From NCBI GenBank assembly GCA_024277875.1, contig JAJRUI010000070.1:1-33769 (forward strand): 33,769 bases of DNA, in the 5' to 3' direction. This DNA comes from Deferrisomatales bacterium. Lineage in GTDB: Bacteria; Desulfobacterota; Deferrisomatia; Deferrisomatales; Deferrisomataceae. This document shows positions 1 to 8,763 of the stretch, piece by piece; within the stretch, counting starts at the first letter, position 1; each line of letters begins with the position of its first letter. The notes under the pieces were generated by a model that was given only the letters and a program-made list of their open reading frames with translations, made no database searches and had not been told where the DNA came from. The translations under genes and the position numbers were made by a program.

Positions 1-1032
1 GCAACGGCTGCCGCCTTCTGGCGGGCCGCGTCCGTGCCGGTCTCGGCCGTGCTCGGGTTCCAGAGCGCGGCGGCCCCCCTGTTCCCGCTGCTCCACCACC
101 CCGTCCTGCGCTCGCCCCTGGCCGTTCTCGGCCAGTTCCTCTTGGTGGCCGCCCTGGCCGTGGCGCTGGACAGACGCCGTAGCCGGGCAGCCGTCCTGGC
201 CGCCGTCGGCAGTGCAGCCGTGCTGGTGCCGCCGGCCGCCGGCTCCCTGGCCCTCCGGCTGTCCCCGGACACCCGGGTGTGGGCCCTGGACGTGGGGGCC
301 GGCCTGTCGGTGGTCGTCCAGGCTCCGGGCCCGCGGTGGATCGTGATCGACGGAGGAGGGTCGGCCTACAGCCGTTTTGACCCTGGGGAACGGACCGTCG
401 TGCCCGCGCTGGAGGCCCTGGGGGCCAGGCGTCTGACCGCGGTGGTCTCGACCCACCCCCACCCGGACCACCTGGGGGGATTGCCGGCAGTGGTGGCGTG
501 GGGCCGGCCGGACGTCGTGTGGGCGCCCGGTTCGTTCCGGAACGACCCCCGGTACCGGCAACTGCGGGAGGCTGCCGAGGCTGCCGGTACCCGGCTCACG
601 TGGGTGCCCGCCGCCGGTCTGTCCCGCGGGCTCGGGCCTGCCGACCTGGCTGCCCGGTGGGTCCCTGGCCCCACCGAAAATGACCGGTCCCTGGTGGTGT
701 GGCTCCGGTCCCCCGGCGGGACCGTGCTGGTGGGCGGCGACGTGGAGATCCCGGCCCAGAAAACGATGGTGTCCGCCGGCTGGCTGCCCCGGGCGGACCT
801 TCTGGTGGCGCCCCACCACGGATCGGCAGACGCGACCTGGCCCCCCTGGCTCGCCTCCGTGGCCCCCCGCAGGATCTGGGTGTCGGCCGGGCGGGCGGAC
901 AACCTGCCGTGCCGCCAACTGGAAGCCGTAGCCACCCGGCTGGGCGCCGTCGTGGAAACCACCCGGGGCCAGGGCTGCTTGAACGCCGTCCTGTCGCCGC
1001 CCTCTCCGGACACGGGCCGGCCGCCTCGTTGA
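1..1032 (+). CDS. comEC: ComEC/Rec2-type DNA uptake channel, C-terminal part (5' end outside window)
   Basis: The reading frame is open from the first base and ends at TGA 1030-1032, so the N-terminal OB fold and most of the membrane competence domain lie off the window. The visible part has a last hydrophobic stretch, then a metallo-beta-lactamase-like domain. Its motifs are THPHPDHLGG (the HxHxDH metal site), LVGGDVE (metal-bridging Asp) and APHHGS (late His pair), in the order known for ComEC C-terminal domains, where this domain is thought to degrade the non-transported DNA strand. ComEC carries single-stranded DNA across the inner membrane. One oddity is DVGAG where the family usually has DVGQG. 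The stop codon lies inside the -35 box of the next gene's promoter. Family assignment is secure; active uptake in this host is not shown. Confidence 0.88.
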   Translation, partial: ATAAAFWRAASVPVSAVLGFQSAAAPLFPLLHHPVLRSPLAVLGQFLLVAALAVALDRRRSRAAVLAAVGSAAVLVPPAAGSLALRLSPDTRVWALDVGAGLSVVVQAPGPRWIVIDGGGSAYSRFDPGERTVVPALEALGARRLTAVVSTHPHPDHLGGLPAVVAWGRPDVVWAPGSFRNDPRYRQLREAAEAAGTRLTWVPAAGLSRGLGPADLAARWVPGPTENDRSLVVWLRSPGGTVLVGGDVEIPAQKTMVSAGWLPRADLLVAPHHGSADATWPPWLASVAPRRIWVSAGRADNLPCRQLEAVATRLGAVVETTRGQGCLNAVLSPPSPDTGRPPR

Positions 1033-1057
1033 CACAGGGGGGGGCGTTTGATAGCTT
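1029..1057 (+). promoter_or_regulatory. Sigma70-type promoter for the GGDEF regulator
   Basis: TTGACA (1029-1034), 17-bp spacer, TAGCTT (1052-1057). The comEC stop TGA (1030-1032) is embedded in the -35 hexamer. The spacer contains a run of eight G (1037-1044). Predicted transcription start is about 25 nt before the ATG at 1089. Confidence 0.6.
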
Positions 1058-1088
1058 TCGGTGACTTGCCGCCTCTCCTTGGGGTTCC

Positions 1089-2477
1089 ATGCAAACGCCC
1101 ACCGTACTGGTCGTCGACGACGACGCGTTCTTCCGCACGTTCTGCTCGGACGTCCTCCGCCAGGAAGGCTACGGGGTCGAACTGGCCGCCTCGGGCGCAG
1201 AGGCCCTGGAGCGGATCGAGGCGTTGCAGCCCGCCCTCGTCCTGGCGGACATCTACATGCCCGAGATGAGCGGGCTCGAGTTGCTCGAATCGGTGAAGGC
1301 CCGCAACCCGTCCGTGGACGTGGTCATCATGACCGGGTACGCCTCGATCGAGACCGCGATCCAGGCCCTGAAGCGGGGAGCGGCGGACTACCTGCGCAAG
1401 CCGTTCGCGGCCGAGGAACTGGCAGCCGTGGTCGAGGCCACGGTGGCACAGCGCCGGTTGTACGAGGAGAACGCGCGCCTGCGGTTCCAGCTGGAACTGT
1501 ACGAACTGGGCCGTTCGTTCTCGTCGGTGGAAGACCCCGAACGGGTGCTGGCCCTGGGGCTCGAGGCCCTGGGCCACGTCACCCGGGCCCAGGCCGGGCT
1601 GTGCCTGTACACGGGCGACGACCTGGCTTTCATGCCCGTGCTCAAGCCGTGGCGGCTCGACGCCCACCAGGCCCAGGCCGTCAGGGACGCCATGGTCACC
1701 CGGGGACTCCGCTACCTGCGCGGCCTGGAACGGGTGCGCACCGTTGGCCGGGCCCGGTTGCTCCGAATCCTGGGCGAGGGCACCGACCTCGACCCGGCCG
1801 AGATGCTCCTGGTGCCGATGCTCCACCGGGGGACTGCCGAGGGCGCGTTCATCCTGCTCCGCGACCAGGCTTCGGGCCGGTTCGAGCCCGCCGACGTCGA
1901 AAAAGCGGTGTTCCTGGGCCGGCAGATCGAACTGTCGTTCGAAGGAGCCCAGAACCTCCAGGAGGCTCGCCAGCTCGCGTTCATCGACGCGCTCACCGAC
2001 CTGTACAACGCCCGGTACATGGAGGAGGCCCTCGACCGGGCGATCGCGGAGAGCGACCGGGGCGGACAGCCGTTCAGCGTGTTGTTCATGGATCTGGACC
2101 GGTTCAAGGAGATCAACGACCGCCACGGCCACCTGACCGGGGGCAAGGCGCTGATCGAGGTGAGTCGGCTGCTGGCGGGCAACGTACGCGAAAACGACGT
2201 GGTCATCCGGTACGGCGGCGACGAGTTCGTGGTGATCCTGCCCGGCAGCGGGTCCGAAGAGGCCCGGGAGGTGGCCGAACGGATCCGCCTGGCGATCCGG
2301 CAGCACCGGTTTCTCGGCCGGGAGGGACGGCACATCCGCCTCACGGCATCGATCGGGGTCGCCACCTACCCGACGAGCGCGTCCTCCCGGGAAGAACTCA
2401 TCGACCAGGCCGACCGCGCCATGTACCGGGGCAAGGAAACCACCCGGGACGCGGTGTACCTGGCCACCTCCCCCTGA
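1089..2477 (+). CDS. Response regulator with GGDEF diguanylate cyclase output domain
   Basis: 462 residues. Residues 5-120 form a receiver domain: acidic pocket D10-D12, phosphoacceptor D54 (VLADIYMP), T82 and K104-P105. Residues 140-285 are a poorly conserved linker, probably GAF-like. Residues 296-460 form a GGDEF domain with the intact catalytic signature GGDEF at 376-380 and a likely inhibitory I-site, R367-x-x-D370, exactly five residues before it. It is therefore predicted to make cyclic di-GMP when phosphorylated and to be product-inhibited. No cognate histidine kinase is in the window, so it is an orphan regulator. Start ATG 1089 sits behind its own promoter, and the stop is only 6 nt before hisS, so hisS is probably co-transcribed. 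Confidence 0.93.
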   Translation: MQTPTVLVVDDDAFFRTFCSDVLRQEGYGVELAASGAEALERIEALQPALVLADIYMPEMSGLELLESVKARNPSVDVVIMTGYASIETAIQALKRGAADYLRKPFAAEELAAVVEATVAQRRLYEENARLRFQLELYELGRSFSSVEDPERVLALGLEALGHVTRAQAGLCLYTGDDLAFMPVLKPWRLDAHQAQAVRDAMVTRGLRYLRGLERVRTVGRARLLRILGEGTDLDPAEMLLVPMLHRGTAEGAFILLRDQASGRFEPADVEKAVFLGRQIELSFEGAQNLQEARQLAFIDALTDLYNARYMEEALDRAIAESDRGGQPFSVLFMDLDRFKEINDRHGHLTGGKALIEVSRLLAGNVRENDVVIRYGGDEFVVILPGSGSEEAREVAERIRLAIRQHRFLGREGRHIRLTASIGVATYPTSASSREELIDQADRAMYRGKETTRDAVYLATSP

Positions 2478-2483
2478 GGAACC

Positions 2484-3730
<1,247 letters not shown>

Positions 3731-3743
<13 letters not shown>

Positions 3744-3982
3744 AAAACCCCATCCGTGGGTTTTCAGCCACGGCCTCTCGGGGACGGCCCCAGCGAGGCT
3801 TTTCAAATCACTCGGTTTTTCAAACCTCGTGATTTGGCACCCTCTCCGTGGGGTGCGCGCAGGCCGCTTTTTCAGCGGCCTGCCGGCGAACCCCATGCCC
3901 CGGGCGCCGCTGACAGCTGATGGCTGACAGCTGATAGCTGATAGCTAAGAATCCAGCGGATCGGGCTTTTCAGCACCCTGCT
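3731..3982 (+). repeat. MITE-like structured intergenic repeat, copy 1, with 26-bp imperfect terminal inverted repeats
   Basis: The ends are inverted repeats: 3731-3756 matches the reverse complement of 3957-3982 at 23 of 26 positions. Inside lie five consecutive hairpins: H1 3739-3768 (GCTGAAAA..CCC with GGGTTTTCAGC), H2 3772-3777 with 3795-3800, H3 3804-3811 with 3829-3836 (CAAATCAC/GTGATTTG), H4 3837-3842 with 3851-3856 (GCACCC/GGGTGC), and H5 3859-3883 (10-bp stem, TTTTC loop). The same series recurs at 7361-7513, and the last hairpin recurs at 21151-21181. No transposase is present. The element overlaps the 3' end of hisS and fills most of the gap before the cytochrome gene. Confidence 0.8.
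3910..3944 (+). repeat. Five tandem heptamers CTGAYRG
   Basis: Units read CTGACAG, CTGATGG, CTGACAG, CTGATAG, CTGATAG. They sit inside the outer inverted repeats of repeat copy 1, between H5 and the right terminal repeat, and are absent from copies 2 and 3. This resembles the short tandem heptamer repeats known from other bacterial intergenic regions. Confidence 0.85.
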
Positions 3983-4048
3983 GGACACGACCGGCGCCGA
4001 ACCGCCGGCAAACCCAACGACCGCTTGGAGCGGGGAGGACCGTGAGCG

Positions 4049-4423
4049 ATGATGCGAGTCACCGTATACGCGGGAATCGTGGCTTTGGGGATCGCGCCCT
4101 TGGGCGCCGGCCCCGTGTGGGCCGAGACGTGCCTGTCCGGCGGCTGCCACCAGCCGATCGTCGACTACAAGTTCGTGCACGGCCCGGTGGCTGCCGAAGA
4201 GGCCGGGGTGCAGGGGTGCGTATCGTGCCACGAACCGGCGGGGGCCGCGTGCACCGCCTCGGCGCCCGGAAAGTTCCGCTTCAAGACCAAGAAGAACCGG
4301 CTGTGCCTGATGTGCCACGACCGGGGCACCGGGACCCAGCACACCCGGGCGCGGGGCAAGTGCCTGTCGTGCCACGCGCCCCACGGGTCCGACCGGGGCA
4401 TCACGCTGATGCGCTCAGGCTGA
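4049..4423 (+). CDS. Small exported tetraheme cytochrome c (three CXXCH plus one CX4CH)
   Basis: 124 residues. A Sec signal peptide of about 25 residues ends in VWA, so the mature protein should be periplasmic. Heme c attachment motifs: CLSGGCH (28-34, the unusual CX4CH spacing known from some tetraheme cytochromes c3), CVSCH (57-61), CLMCH (86-90) and CLSCH (105-109). H44, H98 and H112 are candidate distal ligands. The arrangement of the last motifs resembles the doubled-CXXCH family, whose members act as electron carriers. The start is ATG 4049 (a second ATG follows directly at 4052), with GGAGGA at about 4034. It stands alone between the structured repeat and a terminator, so no partner oxidoreductase is indicated. 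Heme number is read from motifs; redox partner unknown. Confidence 0.85.
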   Translation: MMRVTVYAGIVALGIAPLGAGPVWAETCLSGGCHQPIVDYKFVHGPVAAEEAGVQGCVSCHEPAGAACTASAPGKFRFKTKKNRLCLMCHDRGTGTQHTRARGKCLSCHAPHGSDRGITLMRSG

Positions 4424-4447
4424 CCGGGGCGCACGCGGGGCAGGACC

Positions 4448-4476
4448 AACGCAGGCCCCTGTGGCGCCTGCGTTTT
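4448..4476 (+). terminator. Intrinsic terminator after the cytochrome gene
   Basis: AACGCAGGC (4448-4456) pairs with GCCTGCGTT (4466-4474), a 9-bp stem followed by TTGTT. It lies 25 nt after the cytochrome stop. Confidence 0.8.
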
Positions 4477-4480
4477 GTTC

Positions 4481-4870
4481 TTCCCGGAGCGCCCGCAGGC
4501 CCTTCCCAGTGACTTCCCCTGGGACGCAAGGAGACTTGAAACCCCAGTGATCTACCTGTATTGCAAGAGCAGCATCGCCACTTTGGCGCCACCTCGCCGT
4601 CCCGGGGGGCCTGGGGCCTGCTGGAGAGCCGGGCGAGGCTCCTTGACTCGCCGAGCCCCCCGAATCTTTGTTGTCGAACCTCCGCCGGCCGCCCGCACAA
4701 ACCGTTCCGGCAACGGCACGAGAGGGCGCGGCGATCGAATGCTGCCATTCGCGCCCGGCCGTAAGCAGGCCCCAGGCTGCCGCCGCCCAGGGCATCGGGA
4801 TCCGGCAACGTTTCTTTCTGCCGTTCTAGGGCCCCACGGGGACCTAGGGGGGCTTTTACCCAACAGCTTT
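4481..4870. other. Intergenic region before aspS, no gene recognised
   Basis: About 390 bases. The frames open here overlap aspS or have no start signal, and none looks like a known protein. No tRNA, SRP RNA or RNase P core was recognised. A weak TTGACT at 4643 lacks a good -10 at the right distance. A segment at 4521-4553 looks faintly like the middle of the structured repeat in inverse orientation. The region probably holds the aspS promoter, which I cannot place. Confidence 0.5.
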
Positions 4871-4880
4871 GGAGACTCCC

Positions 4881-6692
4881 GTGACCGAATCGCTGGACGG
4901 ATGGAAACGCACCCACACCCTGGGTGAGCTGAGACTGGACCACCAAGGGCAGGAGGTCACCGTGATGGGCTGGGTCCACCGGCGCCGGGACCACGGCGGC
5001 CTGGTGTTCCTGGACCTCCGGGACCGGGAGGGGCTGACCCAGGTGGTGTTCTACCCGGACGTCGCCCCCCGGGCCCACGAAAAGGCCCACCAGGTGCGCG
5101 GTGAGTTCGTGGTCGCCGTGCGGGGCACGGTGGCCCGCCGGCCCGAGGGCACCGAGAACCCGGACCTGGCCACCGGCGAGATCGAGGTGAGGGCCACCGA
5201 GGTGCGGGTGCTCAACCGGGCGCGCACGCCGGTGTTCCCGATCGAGCGCGACACCGGGGTGGGGGAGGACCTCCGGCTCAAGTACCGGTACCTGGACCTC
5301 AGGCGGGCCGAGTTGCAGCGGAACCTCCGCACGCGGCACCGGGTGACCGCCACGGTGCGCCGGTTCCTGGACGAACACGGGTTCCTGGACGTGGAGACCC
5401 CGGTGCTCACCCGCAGCACCCCCGAGGGTGCCCGGGACTTCCTGGTACCCTCCCGGCTGAGCCCGGGGGCGTTCTACGCCCTTCCCCAGTCCCCCCAGCT
5501 GTTCAAGCAGTTGCTGATGGTGGCCGGGGTGGACCGGTATTACCAGATCGTCAAGTGTTTCCGGGACGAAGACCTGCGGGCTGACCGGCAGCCCGAGTTC
5601 ACCCAGATCGACCTGGAGATGAGCTTCGTCTCCCCGGACGACGTGACCGGACTGATGGAGCGGATGATGGCCGCGGTGTGGCGGGAGGTTGCAGGGGTCG
5701 AACTCGAATTGCCCTTCCCCCGCCTCACGTTTGCCGACGCGATGGCCCGGTACGGCACCGACGCACCGGACACCCGGTTCGGCCTGGAACTGGCCGACGT
5801 GAGCGGGGCCGTGGCCGGCTCGGGCTTCAAGGTGTTCGCGGGCGTGGTGGCCCGGGGCGGGGTGGTCAAGGGGGTCAACGCAAAGGGGGCGGGCAACGAA
5901 CTGAGCCGCAAGGAGATCGACGACCTGGCCGGGTTCGTCGCCCCGTTCGGCGCCCGGGGCCTTGCGTGGATCCGCATCCAGCCCGACGGCGCCTGGCAGT
6001 CGCCCATCGCCAAGTTCCTCGGCGACGACGCCCGGGCCGGCATCGCCCGGGCCCTGGAACCCGAGCCCGGGGACATCCTGTTCTTCGTGGCCGACCAGGC
6101 CGGCGTGACCAACCTGGCCCTGTCCAAACTCCGCACCCACCTGGCGGAGCGGCTGGGCCTCGTACCGGAGAACCGGTGGGCGTTCTGCTGGGTTACCGAC
6201 TTCCCCCTGCTGGAGTGGGACGAGGACGCGAAGCGCCACGTGGCCCTGCACCACCCGTTCACGAACCCCCGGCCCGAGGACGTGGCCCGGCTCGAGGACG
6301 CGCCCCTCGACGTCAGGGCCCAGGCGTACGACCTGGTGCTCAACGGCACCGAGGTCGGCGGCGGCTCGATCCGGATCCACACCGAGGACGTGCAACAGGC
6401 CGTGTTCCGGGCCCTGGGGATCGGGGAGGACGAGGCCCGGGACAAGTTCGGGTTCCTGCTCGAGGCCCTGTCGTTCGGCGCCCCGCCCCACGGCGGCATC
6501 GCGTTCGGCCTGGACCGGCTGCTCATGTTCCTGTGCGACGCCCCGAGCATCCGGGACGTGATCGCGTTCCCAAAGACCCAGCGGGGCACCTGCCTGCTGA
6601 CCGACGCGCCGTCCACGGTGGACCCGGCCCAACTGCGGGACCTGCACCTGCGCACCCGCCCGGCCGGCGGAGCTGGATCGCCTGGTTCTTGA
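4881..6692 (+). CDS. aspS: Aspartyl-tRNA synthetase, probably non-discriminating (Asp/Asn)
   Basis: 603 residues from GTG 4881, chosen because GGAG at 4871-4874 is correctly spaced; an in-frame TTG at 4869 would overlap that Shine-Dalgarno. Bacterial-type AspRS: N-terminal OB-fold anticodon domain (8-115), class II core, an inserted GAD domain (about 290-410), the substrate-binding segment QPEFTQIDLEMSF (from about 237), GGGSIR (about 491-496) and a motif 3 GLDRL (about 543). In the anticodon domain H38 (RRRDHGG) and the Gly of RPEGTENP correspond to residues I recall as marking non-discriminating enzymes such as that of Pseudomonas aeruginosa; the discriminating E. coli enzyme has Leu and Lys there. 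With gatCAB at 17849-21064 this fits tRNA-dependent Asn synthesis. The stop codon lies in the -35 box of the Rrf2 promoter. Confidence 0.95.
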   Translation: MTESLDGWKRTHTLGELRLDHQGQEVTVMGWVHRRRDHGGLVFLDLRDREGLTQVVFYPDVAPRAHEKAHQVRGEFVVAVRGTVARRPEGTENPDLATGEIEVRATEVRVLNRARTPVFPIERDTGVGEDLRLKYRYLDLRRAELQRNLRTRHRVTATVRRFLDEHGFLDVETPVLTRSTPEGARDFLVPSRLSPGAFYALPQSPQLFKQLLMVAGVDRYYQIVKCFRDEDLRADRQPEFTQIDLEMSFVSPDDVTGLMERMMAAVWREVAGVELELPFPRLTFADAMARYGTDAPDTRFGLELADVSGAVAGSGFKVFAGVVARGGVVKGVNAKGAGNELSRKEIDDLAGFVAPFGARGLAWIRIQPDGAWQSPIAKFLGDDARAGIARALEPEPGDILFFVADQAGVTNLALSKLRTHLAERLGLVPENRWAFCWVTDFPLLEWDEDAKRHVALHHPFTNPRPEDVARLEDAPLDVRAQAYDLVLNGTEVGGGSIRIHTEDVQQAVFRALGIGEDEARDKFGFLLEALSFGAPPHGGIAFGLDRLLMFLCDAPSIRDVIAFPKTQRGTCLLTDAPSTVDPAQLRDLHLRTRPAGGAGSPGS

Positions 6693-6717
6693 CGGAGTTT
6701 GCGAGGATTGTTATTCT
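6689..6717 (+). promoter_or_regulatory. Promoter of the Rrf2 regulator gene
   Basis: TTGACG (6689-6694), 17-bp spacer, TATTCT (6712-6717). The aspS stop TGA (6690-6692) is inside the -35 box. The surrounding sequence is unusually AT-rich for this genome. Confidence 0.75.
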
Positions 6718-6724
6718 CTCGCAA
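6699..6724. promoter_or_regulatory. Perfect dyad overlapping the -10 box, probable Rrf2 autoregulatory operator
   Basis: TTGCGAG (6699-6705) and CTCGCAA (6718-6724) form an exact inverted repeat with a 12-bp centre. It covers the spacer, the -10 box and the bases just after it, the position expected of a repressor site. Rrf2-family regulators bind as dimers and often control their own genes; the link to this protein is inference. Confidence 0.6.
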
Positions 6725-6754
6725 CCGGATCGGGAACCGTGAAAAGGGGCAACC

Positions 6755-7231
6755 ATGAAACTGACGACGAAAAGCCGGTACGGCGTGCGCGCCATTTTCG
6801 ACATCGCCTACCACGCCGGCGGGCTGCCGGCCCAGATCAAGGACATCTCGGAACGGCAGAAGATCAGCCCCCGGTACCTGGAGCAAATCTTCCAGAAACT
6901 CAAGAAAGCGGGGATCCTGGGCAGCAAGCGGGGCCCGAAGGGGGGGTATTTCCTGCTCAAGGAACCCCGGGACATCACGGTCTACGAGATCATCTCGTGC
7001 ACCGAGGGGCCGATCGAGCTGGTGTTCTGCGTGAACGAAGAGCAGGGGCCGGACTGCTCGGCGACCACCTGCGACATGAAGGGGGCGTGTGTGGCCAGCC
7101 CGATGTGGAAGGAGATCGGCGACCGGATCGCCGCGATCTTCCAGGACACCACCATCGCAGACCTGTGCCAGCGGGCCGAGGAACTGGGGATCGAACGCCA
7201 GCTCGACGCCCGGTTCATGTACTACATCTGA
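6755..7231 (+). CDS. Rrf2-family transcriptional regulator with cysteine cluster
   Basis: 158 residues. An N-terminal winged helix-turn-helix (1-65) starts with MKLTTKSRYGVRAIFDIAYH, typical of the IscR/CymR/NsrR family, followed by the wing GSKRGPKGGYFL. C101, C106 and C112 (CSATTCDMKGAC) lie where IscR and NsrR bind an iron-sulfur cluster, with CX4C then CX5C spacing; C82 and C92 are additional. It may therefore sense Fe-S status, redox state or NO. It is not next to an isc or suf operon, so the target genes are unknown. The ATG follows AAAAGGGG. It is monocistronic, with its own promoter, a dyad operator and a downstream hairpin. The C-terminus (RFMYYI) has no recognised function. Family is certain; the ligand is inferred. 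Confidence 0.92.
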   Translation: MKLTTKSRYGVRAIFDIAYHAGGLPAQIKDISERQKISPRYLEQIFQKLKKAGILGSKRGPKGGYFLLKEPRDITVYEIISCTEGPIELVFCVNEEQGPDCSATTCDMKGACVASPMWKEIGDRIAAIFQDTTIADLCQRAEELGIERQLDARFMYYI

Positions 7232-7265
7232 CCCCTCGCCGCTGCGCCACCGACCGTTCCCACCG

Positions 7266-7288
7266 CCGCCCCGGCCCTGCCGGGGCGG
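7266..7288 (+). terminator. Probable terminator hairpin after the Rrf2 gene
   Basis: CCGCCCCGG (7266-7274) pairs perfectly with CCGGGGCGG (7280-7288) around a 5-nt loop. The downstream T content is low (TCGTTCGT), so efficiency is uncertain. Confidence 0.55.
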
Positions 7289-7303
7289 TCGTTCGTGACA
7301 CCG

Positions 7304-7334
7304 TTGACACCGCCCCCCCTGGCTCCCGTAAGAT
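7304..7334 (+). promoter_or_regulatory. Promoter of the acyl-CoA dehydrogenase gene
   Basis: TTGACA (7304-7309), 19-bp spacer with a run of seven C (7313-7319), TAAGAT (7329-7334). The preceding and following bases (GTTGACACCGCCC) match those of the promoter at 15847. Predicted transcription starts just before the structured repeat. Confidence 0.6.
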
Positions 7335-7360
7335 GTGGCCCTCTCTCTGCGTTCTTATCA

Positions 7361-7513
7361 GGAGGCTGAAAAAGCCCCATCCGTGGGGTTTTTCAGCCTC
7401 GACCTCTCGGGGACGGCCCCGTCGAGGTCTTTCAAATCACTCTGGTTTCCAACCCTCGTGATTTGGCGTCCCCCCCGTGGGACGCGCCGCAGGCTGCTTT
7501 TTCAGCAGCCTGC
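7361..7513 (+). repeat. Structured five-hairpin repeat, copy 2, in the mRNA leader of the acyl-CoA dehydrogenase
   Basis: Five successive stems: H1 7363-7399 (15 bp with one bulged G), H2 GACCTC 7401-7406 with GAGGTC 7424-7429, H3 CAAATCAC 7433-7440 with GTGATTTG 7458-7465, H4 GCGTCCC 7466-7472 with GGGACGC 7479-7485, H5 7489-7513 (10 bp, TTTTC loop). Compared with copy 1, stems H2, H4 and H5 contain paired substitutions that keep base pairing. The last hairpin ends 1 nt before the Shine-Dalgarno AGGGGA (7515-7520) of the next gene. Confidence 0.85.
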
Positions 7514-7525
7514 TAGGGGACGACC

Positions 7526-8695
7526 ATGGACTCGATCCGAGCCCGGATCCGCGACCGTTACGCCGACGTTCTCCGGCTGGTCCAGCGCCGGGCGACCGAG
7601 GTAGACCGCACGGCGGCGTTTCCCCACGACCTGCTCGACGCCTACCGCAACGCCGGGCTCACCGCGGCCCTGGTCCCGGCCGAGTTTGGCGGCGCCGGGT
7701 TGAGCCACCGGGAGTTCTCGTGCGTGGTCGAGGCGGTGGCGCGCCACTCGGGCGCCCTGTCGCTGCTGCTCATCGTCCAGGCGGTGGGCACCCTTCCCGT
7801 GCTCAGACGGACGGATTTCCCCCGGCGGGAAGAGCTCCTCACGGCGGTTGCCCGGGAAGGACGGCTCCTGGGATTCGCCCTGACCGAGCCGGCGTCCGGG
7901 TCCGACGCGTACAATCTGCAGACCGAGGTGGTCCCGGGGAAGAACGGCGACTACCGGCTCACCGGCACCAAGTACCTGATCACCAACGCCGGCATCGCCC
8001 ACGCCCACGTGGTGTTCGCCAACCTCCGGGAACCCGGGATCCGGCAGGTGTGCGCGTTCCTGGTGGACGCCGACCGGCCCGGTTTCCGGGTCGGCCCGCC
8101 CAACCACCTGCTCGGCATGCGGGGCGTGCCCACGGCGTCCCTGCATTTCGAAGGCGTCCCCGTCGACGAGGCCGACCGGATCGGCGGCAAGAACGACGGG
8201 TACGTGGTCGCGATGGAGACCCTCAACATCTCCCGGCCGTGGATCGGGGCCCAGGCCGTGGGCCTCGCGCGGGGGGCCCTGGAGACCGCGCTGGAGTTCG
8301 CGAGCCGGCGCCAGATTCTCGGCGAACCCCTGGTGGACAAACAGGGCACCCGGTTCCTGGTGGCCGACCTGGCCGCCCGGATCGAGGCGGCCGGGGCCCT
8401 GGTCGAGCGCACATCCGCCATGATCGACGCCGGCCGTGAGGACTACACGGCCGAGTCGGCCATGTCCAAGCTGTTCGCCACCGAGACCGCCATGTGGGCG
8501 TGCGAACGGGCCCTCCAGCTCCTGGGCGGGCCGGGGTGCGTGGCGGGCAACCGGGCCGAGCGCGCGTTCCGGGACGCCAAGATCACCCAGATCTACGAGG
8601 GGGCCAACGAGGTCCAGCGCATCCTGGTGGCCCGGGAGATCGTCCGGGCCCACCGCGCCGATCCGGCTCCCCCGACGTCCAGCCCGGCCGGTTGA
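7526..8695 (+). CDS. Acyl-CoA dehydrogenase (FAD-dependent)
   Basis: 389 residues, usual length. It catalyses alpha,beta-dehydrogenation of an acyl-CoA thioester, passing electrons to an electron-transfer flavoprotein. The N-terminal helical domain includes [10 protein letters not shown]. The middle beta domain has [12 protein letters not shown] (flavin and substrate contact). The C-terminal domain has LLGGPGC and [13 protein letters not shown], where E358 matches the catalytic base of short- and medium-chain enzymes and the following residues match the FAD-contact signature. The chain length of the substrate cannot be read from sequence. No etfAB, thiolase or CoA ligase is nearby, so the pathway is open. 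The ATG is preceded by AGGGGA, and the leader carries the structured repeat. The stop TGA is embedded in the pgk promoter. Confidence 0.93.
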   Translation: MDSIRARIRDRYADVLRLVQRRATEVDRTAAFPHDLLDAYRNAGLTAALVPAEFGGAGLSHREFSCVVEAVARHSGALSLLLIVQAVGTLPVLRRTDFPRREELLTAVAREGRLLGFALTEPASGSDAYNLQTEVVPGKNGDYRLTGTKYLITNAGIAHAHVVFANLREPGIRQVCAFLVDADRPGFRVGPPNHLLGMRGVPTASLHFEGVPVDEADRIGGKNDGYVVAMETLNISRPWIGAQAVGLARGALETALEFASRRQILGEPLVDKQGTRFLVADLAARIEAAGALVERTSAMIDAGREDYTAESAMSKLFATETAMWACERALQLLGGPGCVAGNRAERAFRDAKITQIYEGANEVQRILVAREIVRAHRADPAPPTSSPAG

Positions 8696-8720
8696 CGGCC
8701 CGAGGGGGCGGCTTTATGGT
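8692..8720 (+). promoter_or_regulatory. Promoter of the pgk-tpiA-secG-tRNA-Leu unit
   Basis: TTGACG (8692-8697), 17-bp spacer, TATGGT (8715-8720). The upstream stop TGA (8693-8695) lies in the -35 hexamer. Predicted start is about 37 nt before the pgk ATG. Confidence 0.7.
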
Positions 8721-8763
8721 ACGCCCCGACTTCCGGCAACCCACCGCGCCAGGAGGGGGACCC

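Noticed and set aside
3910-3944. CRISPR-like repeats
   Set aside because: Units are 7 bp and contiguous, without spacers, and no cas gene is in the window.
4521-4553. Possible inverse, decayed copy of the structured repeat
   Set aside because: GGGACGC and TTGAAACC..AGTGAT are reminiscent of the H4-H3 region in reverse, but gaps are needed and no stem is retained. Too weak to call without alignment software.
4640-4672. TTGACT as the aspS promoter
   Set aside because: No acceptable -10 hexamer at 16-18 bp; the nearest candidate (TCTTTG) is poor, and the site is over 200 nt from the start codon.
4869-4880. TTG start for aspS four codons upstream
   Set aside because: The Shine-Dalgarno GGAG at 4871-4874 would lie inside the coding sequence; GTG at 4881 is properly spaced from it.
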